A stretch of 22,472 nucleotides of DNA from positions 1 through 22,472 of the forward strand of contig DLAC01000023.1 in NCBI GenBank assembly GCA_002493865.1. The letters run 5' to 3'. Each line of letters starts with the position of its first letter. The stretch's first letter is position 1. This stretch comes from Caryophanales bacterium UBA7057 (GTDB taxonomy: Bacteria; Bacillota_I; Bacilli_A; RF39; UBA660). The notes below the pieces were generated by a model. That model saw only the letters and a list, made by a program, of their open reading frames with translations, was not told where the DNA came from and searched no databases. This document shows positions 14,608 through 21,452 of the stretch, one piece after another. Both the position numbers and the translations under genes were made by a program.

Positions 14608-15078
14608 CTAACTTGTGATTTTTTTAATATAATAATCATCGATTTGATGAATGATTTTTTCATAATTTTTATCTCTTTGCTCGACTAAATATTTCCAATA
14701 TTTTTCTCGTGCATCGATTTCTAAGAGAGATAACAAACGCTCCATATAGAAAAGTTCCACGGCTCTATTATATTCTCGATTAGCAATAATCTCATCAGCC
14801 ATTTTCTCAAAATATACAACATTTCTAATTTCACGTAAATGATCATATCGATCCACCGTATAATCTAAAATAGCATCCACACAATCTATTTTTCTAAATC
14901 TAGGAGGCTTGTGATACTTTTGTGGCGCTTTCATCACATAATTTTCTAAAATATCTAGTCTTTCTTGATGAATTGCTAGCCTTATATTTTTTCTAGAGGC
15001 TGTTCTAGAAGCCGCTATATTATATAGTAAAGGGCTATTTCTTCGTACGAACTTTACTACAATATTCTTTCTAGCCAT
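14608..15078 (-). CDS. Unrecognised basic protein encoded between parE and parC
   Basis: A 156-residue, soluble, basic protein I do not recognise. The N-terminal third is Arg/Lys-rich (FVRRNSPLLYNIAASRTASR, about 10-29). The rest looks helical with many aromatic and charged residues (YFEKMADEIIANREYNRAVE, about 109-128; ERLLSLLEIDAREKYWKYL, about 133-151). It has no signal peptide, membrane segment or cysteine pattern. ATG at 15078 is preceded by AGAGGG. The gap to parE is 17 bases and to parC 11 bases, so it is co-transcribed and very likely expressed with both topoisomerase IV subunits. Its basic character would fit nucleic-acid contact, but that is inference. No antisense frame competes with it here. 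Confidence 0.75.
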   Translation of the reverse strand: MARKNIVVKFVRRNSPLLYNIAASRTASRKNIRLAIHQERLDILENYVMKAPQKYHKPPRFRKIDCVDAILDYTVDRYDHLREIRNVVYFEKMADEIIANREYNRAVELFYMERLLSLLEIDAREKYWKYLVEQRDKNYEKIIHQIDDYYIKKITS

Positions 15079-15095
15079 ACCCTTTCGCCCTCTTT

Positions 15096-17003
15096 CTATT
15101 TTGTAATGGTGTAATCATCTTCGAGTGAAAACTCTACATTCTCTTCAATCCATGCCTTTCTTGGTTCTACACTATCTCCCATCAAAACACTTACTCTTTT
15201 TTCCGCGAGCTGTGCGTCTTCAATCGTTACACGAATTAAACTTCTAGTTCCTGGATTCATCGTTGTTTCCGCCAATTGATCAGCATTCATTTCACCAAGT
15301 CCTTTATAACGTTGTACATCACATTTTTTACCTGCAGTAATCTGTTTCATCTCTTCAACCGTATAGGCATAAATGTGCTCTTTCCCATTTTTAATTAAAA
15401 ACAGTGGAGGAAGTGCAATATACAGCCTTCCGTCTTCAATTAAAGGTCTCATGTAGCGGTAGAAGAAGGTTAAAAGTAAACACTGAATATGGGCTCCATC
15501 ATCATCAGCATCGGTCATGATAATGACTTTGGCATACTCTGCTTCTTCGATTGCAAAGTTAGGTCCAACACCAGCACCAATCGTATAAATCATCGTGTTG
15601 ATTTCTTCATTCTTTAAGATATCCTCCATCCTAGCCTTTTCTGTATTAATTACTTTTCCACGAAGTGGTAAAATTGCTTGAAATTTTCGATCTCTTCCTT
15701 GTTTTGCAGAACCACCTGCAGAGTCCCCCTCTACTAAAAACAACTCATTTCTATCTTTGTTTTTAGATTGTGCGGGGGTCAGTTTTCCAGAAAGTGCTCT
15801 TTCTTTTGGATTCTTTGTTTTTCCCTTTCTTGCTTCTTCTCTTGCTTTTCTAGCCGCTTCTCTTGCAATCTTACTCTTTAAAGATTTTTCAATAATTTCA
15901 GTTGCAATCTTCTTATTTTCCTCTAAATAAAATTGTAACTTTTCAGTAACTAACGCTTCTACAGCAGTTCTTGCTTGTGGTGTTCCTAATTTACCTTTGG
16001 TTTGACCTTCAAATTGTAAAAGTGCTTCTGGAATTTTTAAACTGATAATTGCAGTGAGTCCTTCCCGAACGTCGCTTCCTTCAAAGGCTTTTTCTTTTCC
16101 TTTAATATAACCATTATTTTTCGCATAATCATTGAATGCCCTCGTTAATGCGGTTTTAAAACCTACCTCATGACTTCCACCATCGATTGTTTTTACATTG
16201 TTAACGAACGATACAATATTTTCGTTATAGGTATCTGTATACTGCATGGCAATTTCGATTTCCATTTTATCTTTGATACCATCAAAAGAGATAACATCAT
16301 GAAGTTTTGTCTTTCCTTCATTTAGATATTTGACAAACTCTATAATTCCATTTTGATAACAATATTTTTCGATTCTTCCATCGTTTTCATTTTCTACTTC
16401 AATCGTAAGTCCCTTAATTAGAAAAGCAGACTCTTGCATTCTCTCACAAATCGTTGTAAACGAGAAATTTGTAGTAGAAAAAATTTCATCATCTGGTAAA
16501 AATCGTACTGTCGTACCTGTTCTACCACTCGTTCCAATTTCTTTTAAAGGAACGGCCACTTTCCCACCTTTTTCAAATCGAATATAATATTCTTTTTTAT
16601 TTTGACGAATGGTTACTTCCATCCATTTGGAAAGTGCATTTACAACACTTCCACCCACACCATGAAGTCCTCCAGATACTTTGTATCCTGCTTCTTCAAA
16701 TTTTCCTCCTGCATGAAGAACCGTATAAATAACTTCAGGAGCAGGTTTTCCAGATGCATGCATTCCAGTTGGAACTCCACGACCACGATCTTCAATACTA
16801 ATACTTCCATCCGTATGAAGTATAATTTTAATTAAATCTCCATACCCATTAATCGCTTCGTCAATTGCATTATCGACAATTTCCCATACCAAATGGTGAA
16901 GTCCTCTTTTGTCAGTGGAACCGATATACATTCCAGGGCGTTTGCGAACGGCTTCCAAACCCTCTAATATTTTAATTGAACTCGCATCGTATTTTGCTGA
17001 CAT
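15096..17003 (-). CDS. parE: DNA topoisomerase IV subunit B (ParE)
   Basis: ParE is the ATPase subunit of topoisomerase IV. The 635 residues match the family. Using the chosen start, motifs are the GHKL ATP site (E41 and N45 in WEIVDNAIDEA; DRGRGVPTG near 71-79; SGGLHGVGGSVVNALS near 111-126), a transducer domain (QTKGKLGTP), the TOPRIM domain EGDSAGGSAKQGRDR with DADDDGAHI for magnesium, and QRYKGLGEMN near the C-terminus. The lack of the long insert and the parC neighbour point to ParE, not GyrB. The start is ATG at 17003. An in-frame GTG at 17010-17012 is only 1-2 bases from the AAGGAGA site and too close, while ATG is about 10 bases away. It heads the operon. Confidence 0.95.
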   Translation of the reverse strand: MSAKYDASSIKILEGLEAVRKRPGMYIGSTDKRGLHHLVWEIVDNAIDEAINGYGDLIKIILHTDGSISIEDRGRGVPTGMHASGKPAPEVIYTVLHAGGKFEEAGYKVSGGLHGVGGSVVNALSKWMEVTIRQNKKEYYIRFEKGGKVAVPLKEIGTSGRTGTTVRFLPDDEIFSTTNFSFTTICERMQESAFLIKGLTIEVENENDGRIEKYCYQNGIIEFVKYLNEGKTKLHDVISFDGIKDKMEIEIAMQYTDTYNENIVSFVNNVKTIDGGSHEVGFKTALTRAFNDYAKNNGYIKGKEKAFEGSDVREGLTAIISLKIPEALLQFEGQTKGKLGTPQARTAVEALVTEKLQFYLEENKKIATEIIEKSLKSKIAREAARKAREEARKGKTKNPKERALSGKLTPAQSKNKDRNELFLVEGDSAGGSAKQGRDRKFQAILPLRGKVINTEKARMEDILKNEEINTMIYTIGAGVGPNFAIEEAEYAKVIIMTDADDDGAHIQCLLLTFFYRYMRPLIEDGRLYIALPPLFLIKNGKEHIYAYTVEEMKQITAGKKCDVQRYKGLGEMNADQLAETTMNPGTRSLIRVTIEDAQLAEKRVSVLMGDSVEPRKAWIEENVEFSLEDDYTITK

Positions 17004-17024
17004 ATGCTTCACTCTCCTTTAGTA

Positions 17025-17033
17025 ATTATACCA
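17025..17033 (-). promoter_or_regulatory. Extended -10 promoter of the parE operon
   Basis: Minus strand TGGTATAAT (17033-17025) is a perfect TGnTATAAT. The -35 region is only T-rich. Predicted initiation near 17018 gives a leader of about 15 bases that just includes the ribosome-binding site. Confidence 0.65.
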
Positions 17034-17117
17034 AAAAGAATGGCTAAAAAAAAGAAATATGACGTTTTTTGACACTCAAGTTTACTTTATATTTGAATAT
17101 TTCAAAGAAGATATAAA

Positions 17118-17150
17118 AGAAAAACTAGTCTTCTTAATGAAAGACTAGTT
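17118..17150 (-). terminator. Terminator of the phosphomutase gene
   Basis: AACTAGTCTT (17123-17132), 8-base loop, AAGACTAGTT (17141-17150): a perfect 10-bp stem just after the stop at 17154, followed on the minus strand by TTTCTTTT. It insulates the parE operon from upstream transcription. Confidence 0.92.
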
Positions 17151-17153
17151 ACA

Positions 17154-18530
17154 TTACACATTAAAATTATCAATTAGTGCTAAGAAGTAATCTTTGAGTC
17201 GGTCACGTACTTCTTCTGTTTGCCCCTCGAATCTAGCAGTGATATTAGGACCTGTATTACTACAACGAATCAGTGCCCAACCATCTTCTAGTTCGATGCG
17301 GATTCCATCAATATCAATCATTGGGTATCCTGCTTCTTTACAGTATTTCTTGATTTCTTCAATTACTTGTTTTTTCTTATTATCAGGAGATGCAATTTTA
17401 ATTTCTTCTGTCGAATAATATTTTGGAATTCCTTCTAATAATTGACTGAGTGTTTTATCCGTTTTACTTAAAATTTCAATCACTCTTAATCCTACATAAA
17501 GTCCAGAATCAAATCCTAAAAATTTATCTCTTAAGAAGATATGTCCAGAATATTCTCCCCCTAAAATACAATCATTATCTTTTGTTGCTGCCTTTGTATA
17601 AGAGTTACCGGTTCTACTAATAATGGCTTCTCCACCAAGAGATTCTATTTCTTCAGGAAGTGCTTTTGTACACTTCACATCGTATAATACTCGTTTATTA
17701 GATGAGTTTGGCAAAATATCACGGGCAAGTAAAATCATTAATTGATCAGCTGGAATATGTTCTCCTTTTTCATTGATAATTCCCACACGATCCCCATCTC
17801 CATCAAATGCAATTCCAACATCCGCATGAAGTTCTACAACAGCATCTTTTAAAACCTGTAGATTTGCTTCTACGCAAGGATCTGGATGGTGATTTGGAAA
17901 AGTTGGGTCACTTTTTCCATAAAGAACTACTAACTTTTGTTTAATTGCATTATAGACTGTTGGTGCAAAAAAAGTAGTTGTCCCATTCCCACAATCAATA
18001 ATTACTTTTAACTTTCTATCATCATGAATCTGAACGGCGGAAAGTAAGTATCTACAATACTCTTCCTTGACATCATAAAAGCCAATCACACCTTCTCCGT
18101 CTTCAAATTTCCCTAACATTACAAATTCATAGAAATCTTGAATTTCTTCACCCTTAGCATTTCCCTTTTCGTCAAAGGAAAATTTAAAACCATTATCATC
18201 CTTAGGATTATGACTTGCAGTTACCATAATTCCAGCAGGTACTCCTGATTTAATGCAAGCATAATAATACATAGGCGTAGTTACAAGTCCTAAGTCTAAA
18301 ACACTAATTCCAGTAGATATAATTCCCTGGATTAAAGCGTTTTCAATTTCTTCAGAAGAATAACGATTGTCTCTACCTACAATACACTTTTTTTGATTTC
18401 TTTTTTTAATATAAGAACCATAAGCTCTTCCTATTGTATAACTTACATCTTGATTGATATCCGTTGGATAAACCCCACGAATATCATACTCCCTAAATAT
18501 TTCCCGCTTAATTTCTCTAGTCACATTCAT
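17154..18530 (-). CDS. Phosphoglucomutase/phosphomannomutase
   Basis: A 458-residue alpha-D-phosphohexomutase interconverting hexose 1- and 6-phosphates (glucose or mannose) for sugar-nucleotide and cell-envelope synthesis. The four domains are marked by the N-terminal REYDIRGVYP (13-22), the phosphoserine loop TASHNP with S106, the magnesium loop DGDGDR (243-248), the sugar-specificity loop GGEYSGH (324-330), and the phosphate-binding loop RCSNTGPNITAR (422-433). GEYSGH and the length resemble the bifunctional PMM/PGM (AlgC/ManB) type more than phosphoglucosamine mutase GlmM or the longer PgcA type. ATG at 18530 follows an AGAGGTG ribosome-binding site. It is monocistronic, with its own promoter and terminator. 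The substrate preference is inferred. Confidence 0.92.
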   Translation of the reverse strand: MNVTREIKREIFREYDIRGVYPTDINQDVSYTIGRAYGSYIKKRNQKKCIVGRDNRYSSEEIENALIQGIISTGISVLDLGLVTTPMYYYACIKSGVPAGIMVTASHNPKDDNGFKFSFDEKGNAKGEEIQDFYEFVMLGKFEDGEGVIGFYDVKEEYCRYLLSAVQIHDDRKLKVIIDCGNGTTTFFAPTVYNAIKQKLVVLYGKSDPTFPNHHPDPCVEANLQVLKDAVVELHADVGIAFDGDGDRVGIINEKGEHIPADQLMILLARDILPNSSNKRVLYDVKCTKALPEEIESLGGEAIISRTGNSYTKAATKDNDCILGGEYSGHIFLRDKFLGFDSGLYVGLRVIEILSKTDKTLSQLLEGIPKYYSTEEIKIASPDNKKKQVIEEIKKYCKEAGYPMIDIDGIRIELEDGWALIRCSNTGPNITARFEGQTEEVRDRLKDYFLALIDNFNV

Positions 18531-18555
18531 AAGAACACCTCTTTATTCTGATAAC

Positions 18556-18564
18556 ATTATAACA
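18556..18564 (-). promoter_or_regulatory. Extended -10 promoter of the phosphomutase gene
   Basis: Minus strand TGTTATAAT (18564-18556), a perfect TGnTATAAT, downstream of a long pyrimidine-rich tract with no clear -35. Confidence 0.6.
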
Positions 18565-18570
18565 GAAAAA

Positions 18571-18621
18571 AGAAAAAGAAAAAAGAGTTTTTGAACCTTT
18601 TTCTAGTTTCATCCTCTTTTT
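18571..18621 (-). terminator. Possible terminator after yneF
   Basis: AAAAAGAG (18580-18587) can pair with CTCTTTTT (18614-18621). On the minus strand a long T-rich run follows. The loop is long (about 26 bases) with partial inner pairing, so this is a weaker call than the others. Confidence 0.4.
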
Positions 18622-18650
18622 CATAATGATTCAATTTTAGAATTATTCTA

Positions 18651-18860
18651 CTACATATATTTTTGCATAGATTTCATCATTTGATTTACTTGTTTTTGAT
18701 TTGGTTTTCTTCCCATCTGCATCATTAAGGTTTTAATCATTTCTTCATTAATTGGTGGATTTTTCTTTAAATATTTCATCATAAATTTTCTAGCAAGTAA
18801 GAATCCTAAAATAAGCCCAACAATCAGTCCACCTAATACTTGTACGATATCTAATAACAT
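18651..18860 (-). CDS. yneF: UPF0154 (YneF) family membrane protein
   Basis: A 69-residue protein with one N-terminal membrane helix (about 3-24, DIVQVLGGLIVGLILGFLLA) and the hallmark stretches MMKYLKKNPPINEEM and LMMQMGRKPNQKQVNQMMK. This is the UPF0154 family, about 70 residues long in Bacilli, of unknown molecular function. The start is ATG at 18860, 8 bases after AGGAG. The longer in-frame start at 18908 would overlap sirA, lacks a ribosome-binding site and exceeds the family length. The position directly after sirA and tkt repeats the B. subtilis order tkt-sirA-yneF. Confidence 0.93.
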   Translation of the reverse strand: MLLDIVQVLGGLIVGLILGFLLARKFMMKYLKKNPPINEEMIKTLMMQMGRKPNQKQVNQMMKSMQKYM

Positions 18861-18900
18861 ATTATCATCTCCTGTTAATAGTTTACTAAAAAAAGAAATT

Positions 18901-19326
18901 TTAGACAAGTGTTTTTACTTCAGATAGCCAAAAATAATCTTGATTCTTGAAGTCGCAAAGGAAAAAAGCATTGGATTCCTCTAACAAAATTTGAAAGAAG
19001 GTCGATGCATTATGTTTCGACTCTAATAAGATATAACTGTGTTTGATATTAAGTGTACTAATTTCATCATGATATAAATCATTAATAATATGGATATTTC
19101 CAATTTTTGAATAAATTCTTTGACTATGATATTTAATAAAAATTTCTCGGTTGAGTATTGTTTTATCAATCATTTCTACCAACTGATGAAACAATTCAAT
19201 CCCATATTTATTTTCTTCTGGTTTTAAGTAGTATAGATACTTTAATACATGATATAAGCTTTCTGGATTTTGACTATAAAGATTTTGATAATCATCCCGT
19301 ATTTTAAATATATAAAATTTTCTCAT
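18901..19326 (-). CDS. sirA: Sporulation inhibitor of replication SirA
   Basis: SirA binds domain I of DnaA and blocks new replication rounds once Spo0A triggers sporulation. The 141-residue length fits (B. subtilis 148). It begins MRKFYIFKIRDDYQNLY, matching the family's aromatic beta-strand start, and ends ESNAFFLCDFKNQDYFWLSEVK, which parallels the family C-terminus (PCFLAVDFHSERYGWLNPVK in B. subtilis as I recall it). The middle is diverged. The start chosen is ATG at 19326, about 8 bases after GGGTG; the earlier in-frame ATG at 19341 has no ribosome-binding site and its upstream bases are the T-run of the tkt terminator. Position between tkt and yneF is the Bacillus order. Identity rests on both ends and synteny. 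Confidence 0.8.
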   Translation of the reverse strand: MRKFYIFKIRDDYQNLYSQNPESLYHVLKYLYYLKPEENKYGIELFHQLVEMIDKTILNREIFIKYHSQRIYSKIGNIHIINDLYHDEISTLNIKHSYILLESKHNASTFFQILLEESNAFFLCDFKNQDYFWLSEVKTLV

Positions 19327-19350
19327 ACTCTCTTCACCCATTTGAGTATA

Positions 19351-19390
19351 AAAAAAGTAACGAGAAAAGAATGTCGTTTTCTGTTACTTT
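19351..19390 (-). terminator. Terminator at the tkt 3' end
   Basis: AAAGTAAC with AGAAAA (19354-19368) pairs with TTTTCT and GTTACTTT (19377-19390), with one bulged base and an 8-base loop. On the minus strand a run of T residues follows. The hairpin includes the last two codons and stop of tkt. sirA lies just beyond it, so readthrough or a separate sirA promoter is needed. Confidence 0.8.
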
Positions 19391-21369
19391 AATAAATCTT
19401 CAATGTGAGTGGTAATAGACTCTAAATCAAAAGCAAATTCCTTCTCTAAATCCTCTCGTTTCGCACTTTTTCCAAATTGGTCCATTGTGATTAGATATTT
19501 TTTATTGTATACAAATTCATGCCAAGAATAAGAAGAGGATGCTTCGATTACAAAAGTTTTAACACCAAGAGGTAACAAAGACTCTTTATATTTTTCAGTT
19601 TGTTTTTGGTACCTTTCAATTGAAGGCATACTGACAACACGGATATCATAACCCTTTTCTTCTAAAGTTTCTGCAACCTTTATTGCGATTTGTAATTCTT
19701 CACCAGATGAAATGAGGATAGCTCCTAGATTTTTCCGCTCATTCTTGACGATATAGGCACCCTTTTGGACATCTTTAATGCTTGTAGTCTCTTGAACTAC
19801 GGATTTATTTCTACCTAAGATGATGGCGGTAGGGCCTGTTTTCTTAGACATTACATACTTATAGGTTCCAATTACTTCATTAGCATCCGCTGGACGGAAT
19901 ACTTCTAAGTTGGGTATTGCTCTTAAGGAAATTAATTGTTCTACTGGTTGGTGCGTTGGTCCATCTTCTCCTAGTTTAAATGTATCATGTGTAAAAATAT
20001 AAGTCACTGGTAAATCCATAAGAGCAGACATACGAATGGCTGGTTTTAAGTAATCAGAGAATGCTAGGAAGGTAGATCCAAACGGTCTTAATCCAACAAG
20101 AGAAAGTCCATTTAAAATGGCTCCCATCGCATGTTCACGAACCCCAAAGCGAATATTTCTTCCCAAACGGTTTTGACTTGAAAAATCTGGATAATCATTT
20201 AAATAAGTTTTGGTAGAAGAAGCAACATCCGCACTTCCACCAATCAAAAGATCATTTCGCTTTGCTAAACAATTTAAAATTTTCTCTCCCGTCAGACGAA
20301 TTTCTTCCATATTATCTTCCGGTTTTTCATAATTTACTTTTAAATCTTTTAAGGTTGTATCATTTTCTTCTAATTTTGTTAAAATTCCCTTAAAAGGTTC
20401 TTCTATAGAATCTTTTTGTTTTTGATACAACTCATAAACAGAATCTACTCTACTATGAATCATTTCTTGGAAAGAGGAAGCAGCATCATTAGAAGCTACA
20501 AATGGAATTCCACGAACCCCAAGTTTCTCTTTAATTGCTAAAATATCATCTTCCTCTAAAGGAGTTCCATGAACTTTATTTGTGCCTTCTAGTTTTGAAT
20601 ACTTTCCAATCGTCGTATTTACGATAATTAGAGTTGGTTTATCAATAGAAGTTTTTGCCTTTTCCATAGCCGAATCAAAACTAGCTAAATCTTCTCCATC
20701 TGGTACAATTAAAACATTCCAGTTCATAGAAGCAAAACGATTAGGAATATTTTCCGTCATTACTTGATCGACTTCTCCATCTAAACAGATTTGATTAGAA
20801 TCATAAATCACAATTAATTTATTTAATTTTAAATTTCCAGCAATCGAAATCGCTTCATAAGAAACACCTTCCATGAGGTCCCCATCTCCACAAAGGACAT
20901 AGGTATAATGGTTTACCATCGGTTTCCCATTTTTTAGAAAAAATGCTCTTAAATATTCTTCTCCAATAGCCATACCAACAGCAGAGGCTAATCCTTGTCC
21001 TAAAGGTCCTGTAGACATATCAACCCCAGGAGTTGTTCGGTATTCTGGATGACCAGGTGTTTTTGAATTCAACTGTCGAAAGTTTTTTAAATCAGCAAGT
21101 CTTATATTGTATCCTGCCAAAAATAGTGTAGCATAAAGAAGGGCAGATCCATGTCCAGCAGATAAAACAAATCGATCTCTATCAAACCAATCTGGGTCCT
21201 TTGGATTTATTTTCAAATGCTTTCCATACAATGAATAAAGAATCGGTGCAGCTCCTAAAACAATTCCTGGATGACCACTTCCCGCTTCGTGAATCATATC
21301 AATTCCTAAACTACGAATAGAATTAATAATCTTCTCATCCATTGACAGTTCTTTTCCCTTAAATAACAT
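19384..21369 (-). CDS. tkt: Transketolase
   Basis: Transketolase moves two-carbon units between sugar phosphates in the non-oxidative pentose phosphate pathway, using thiamine diphosphate and a divalent metal. The 661 residues match the family (B. subtilis 667). Motifs are GSGHPG (30-35), LSAGHGSALLY (69-79), TPGHPE (104-109), GPLGQGLASAVG (121-132), the metal and cofactor motif GDGDLMEG (161-168) with N192, the catalytic-glutamate region GVREHAMGAI, and DGPTHQPVEQL. ATG at 21369 follows AGAGGTGA by about 5 bases. It has its own promoter; sirA and yneF lie downstream as in B. subtilis. Nothing looks truncated. Confidence 0.97.
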   Translation of the reverse strand: MLFKGKELSMDEKIINSIRSLGIDMIHEAGSGHPGIVLGAAPILYSLYGKHLKINPKDPDWFDRDRFVLSAGHGSALLYATLFLAGYNIRLADLKNFRQLNSKTPGHPEYRTTPGVDMSTGPLGQGLASAVGMAIGEEYLRAFFLKNGKPMVNHYTYVLCGDGDLMEGVSYEAISIAGNLKLNKLIVIYDSNQICLDGEVDQVMTENIPNRFASMNWNVLIVPDGEDLASFDSAMEKAKTSIDKPTLIIVNTTIGKYSKLEGTNKVHGTPLEEDDILAIKEKLGVRGIPFVASNDAASSFQEMIHSRVDSVYELYQKQKDSIEEPFKGILTKLEENDTTLKDLKVNYEKPEDNMEEIRLTGEKILNCLAKRNDLLIGGSADVASSTKTYLNDYPDFSSQNRLGRNIRFGVREHAMGAILNGLSLVGLRPFGSTFLAFSDYLKPAIRMSALMDLPVTYIFTHDTFKLGEDGPTHQPVEQLISLRAIPNLEVFRPADANEVIGTYKYVMSKKTGPTAIILGRNKSVVQETTSIKDVQKGAYIVKNERKNLGAILISSGEELQIAIKVAETLEEKGYDIRVVSMPSIERYQKQTEKYKESLLPLGVKTFVIEASSSYSWHEFVYNKKYLITMDQFGKSAKREDLEKEFAFDLESITTHIEDLLK

Positions 21370-21396
21370 AAAGTCACCTCTTTTTTAATTACTACT

Positions 21397-21405
21397 ATTA
21401 TATCA
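21397..21405 (-). promoter_or_regulatory. Extended -10 promoter of tkt
   Basis: Minus strand TGATATAAT (21405-21397), a perfect TGnTATAAT, with only a pyrimidine-rich -35 region. It lies between the surface-protein terminator and the tkt ribosome-binding site. Confidence 0.65.
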
Positions 21406-21421
21406 TGCTTTTTGAAAGAAA

Positions 21422-21452
21422 GAAAAAGATTTATTCATCATCAAATAAATCT
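21422..21452 (-). terminator. Terminator overlapping the 3' coding end of the surface protein gene
   Basis: AGATTTATT (21427-21435), 8-base loop, AATAAATCT (21444-21452): a perfect 9-bp stem, followed on the minus strand by TTTTCTTTC. The stem uses the last codons (LFDDE-stop) of the coding frame. Confidence 0.7.

Noticed and set aside
16602..16835. A plus-strand 77-codon frame inside parE.
   Set aside because: It is antisense to the GHKL ATPase motifs; no ribosome-binding site or promoter was seen.
17194..17418. A plus-strand Ser/Ile-rich frame inside the phosphomutase gene.
   Set aside because: It is antisense to the conserved C-terminal phosphate-binding loop region and has no expression signals.
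18861..18908. A longer yneF start giving 85 residues.
   Set aside because: It would overlap the end of sirA, lacks a ribosome-binding site and exceeds the UPF0154 length; the internal ATG at 18860 has AGGAG at the right distance.
20582..20767. A plus-strand 61-codon frame inside tkt.
   Set aside because: It is a shadow of conserved transketolase codons with no start signals.
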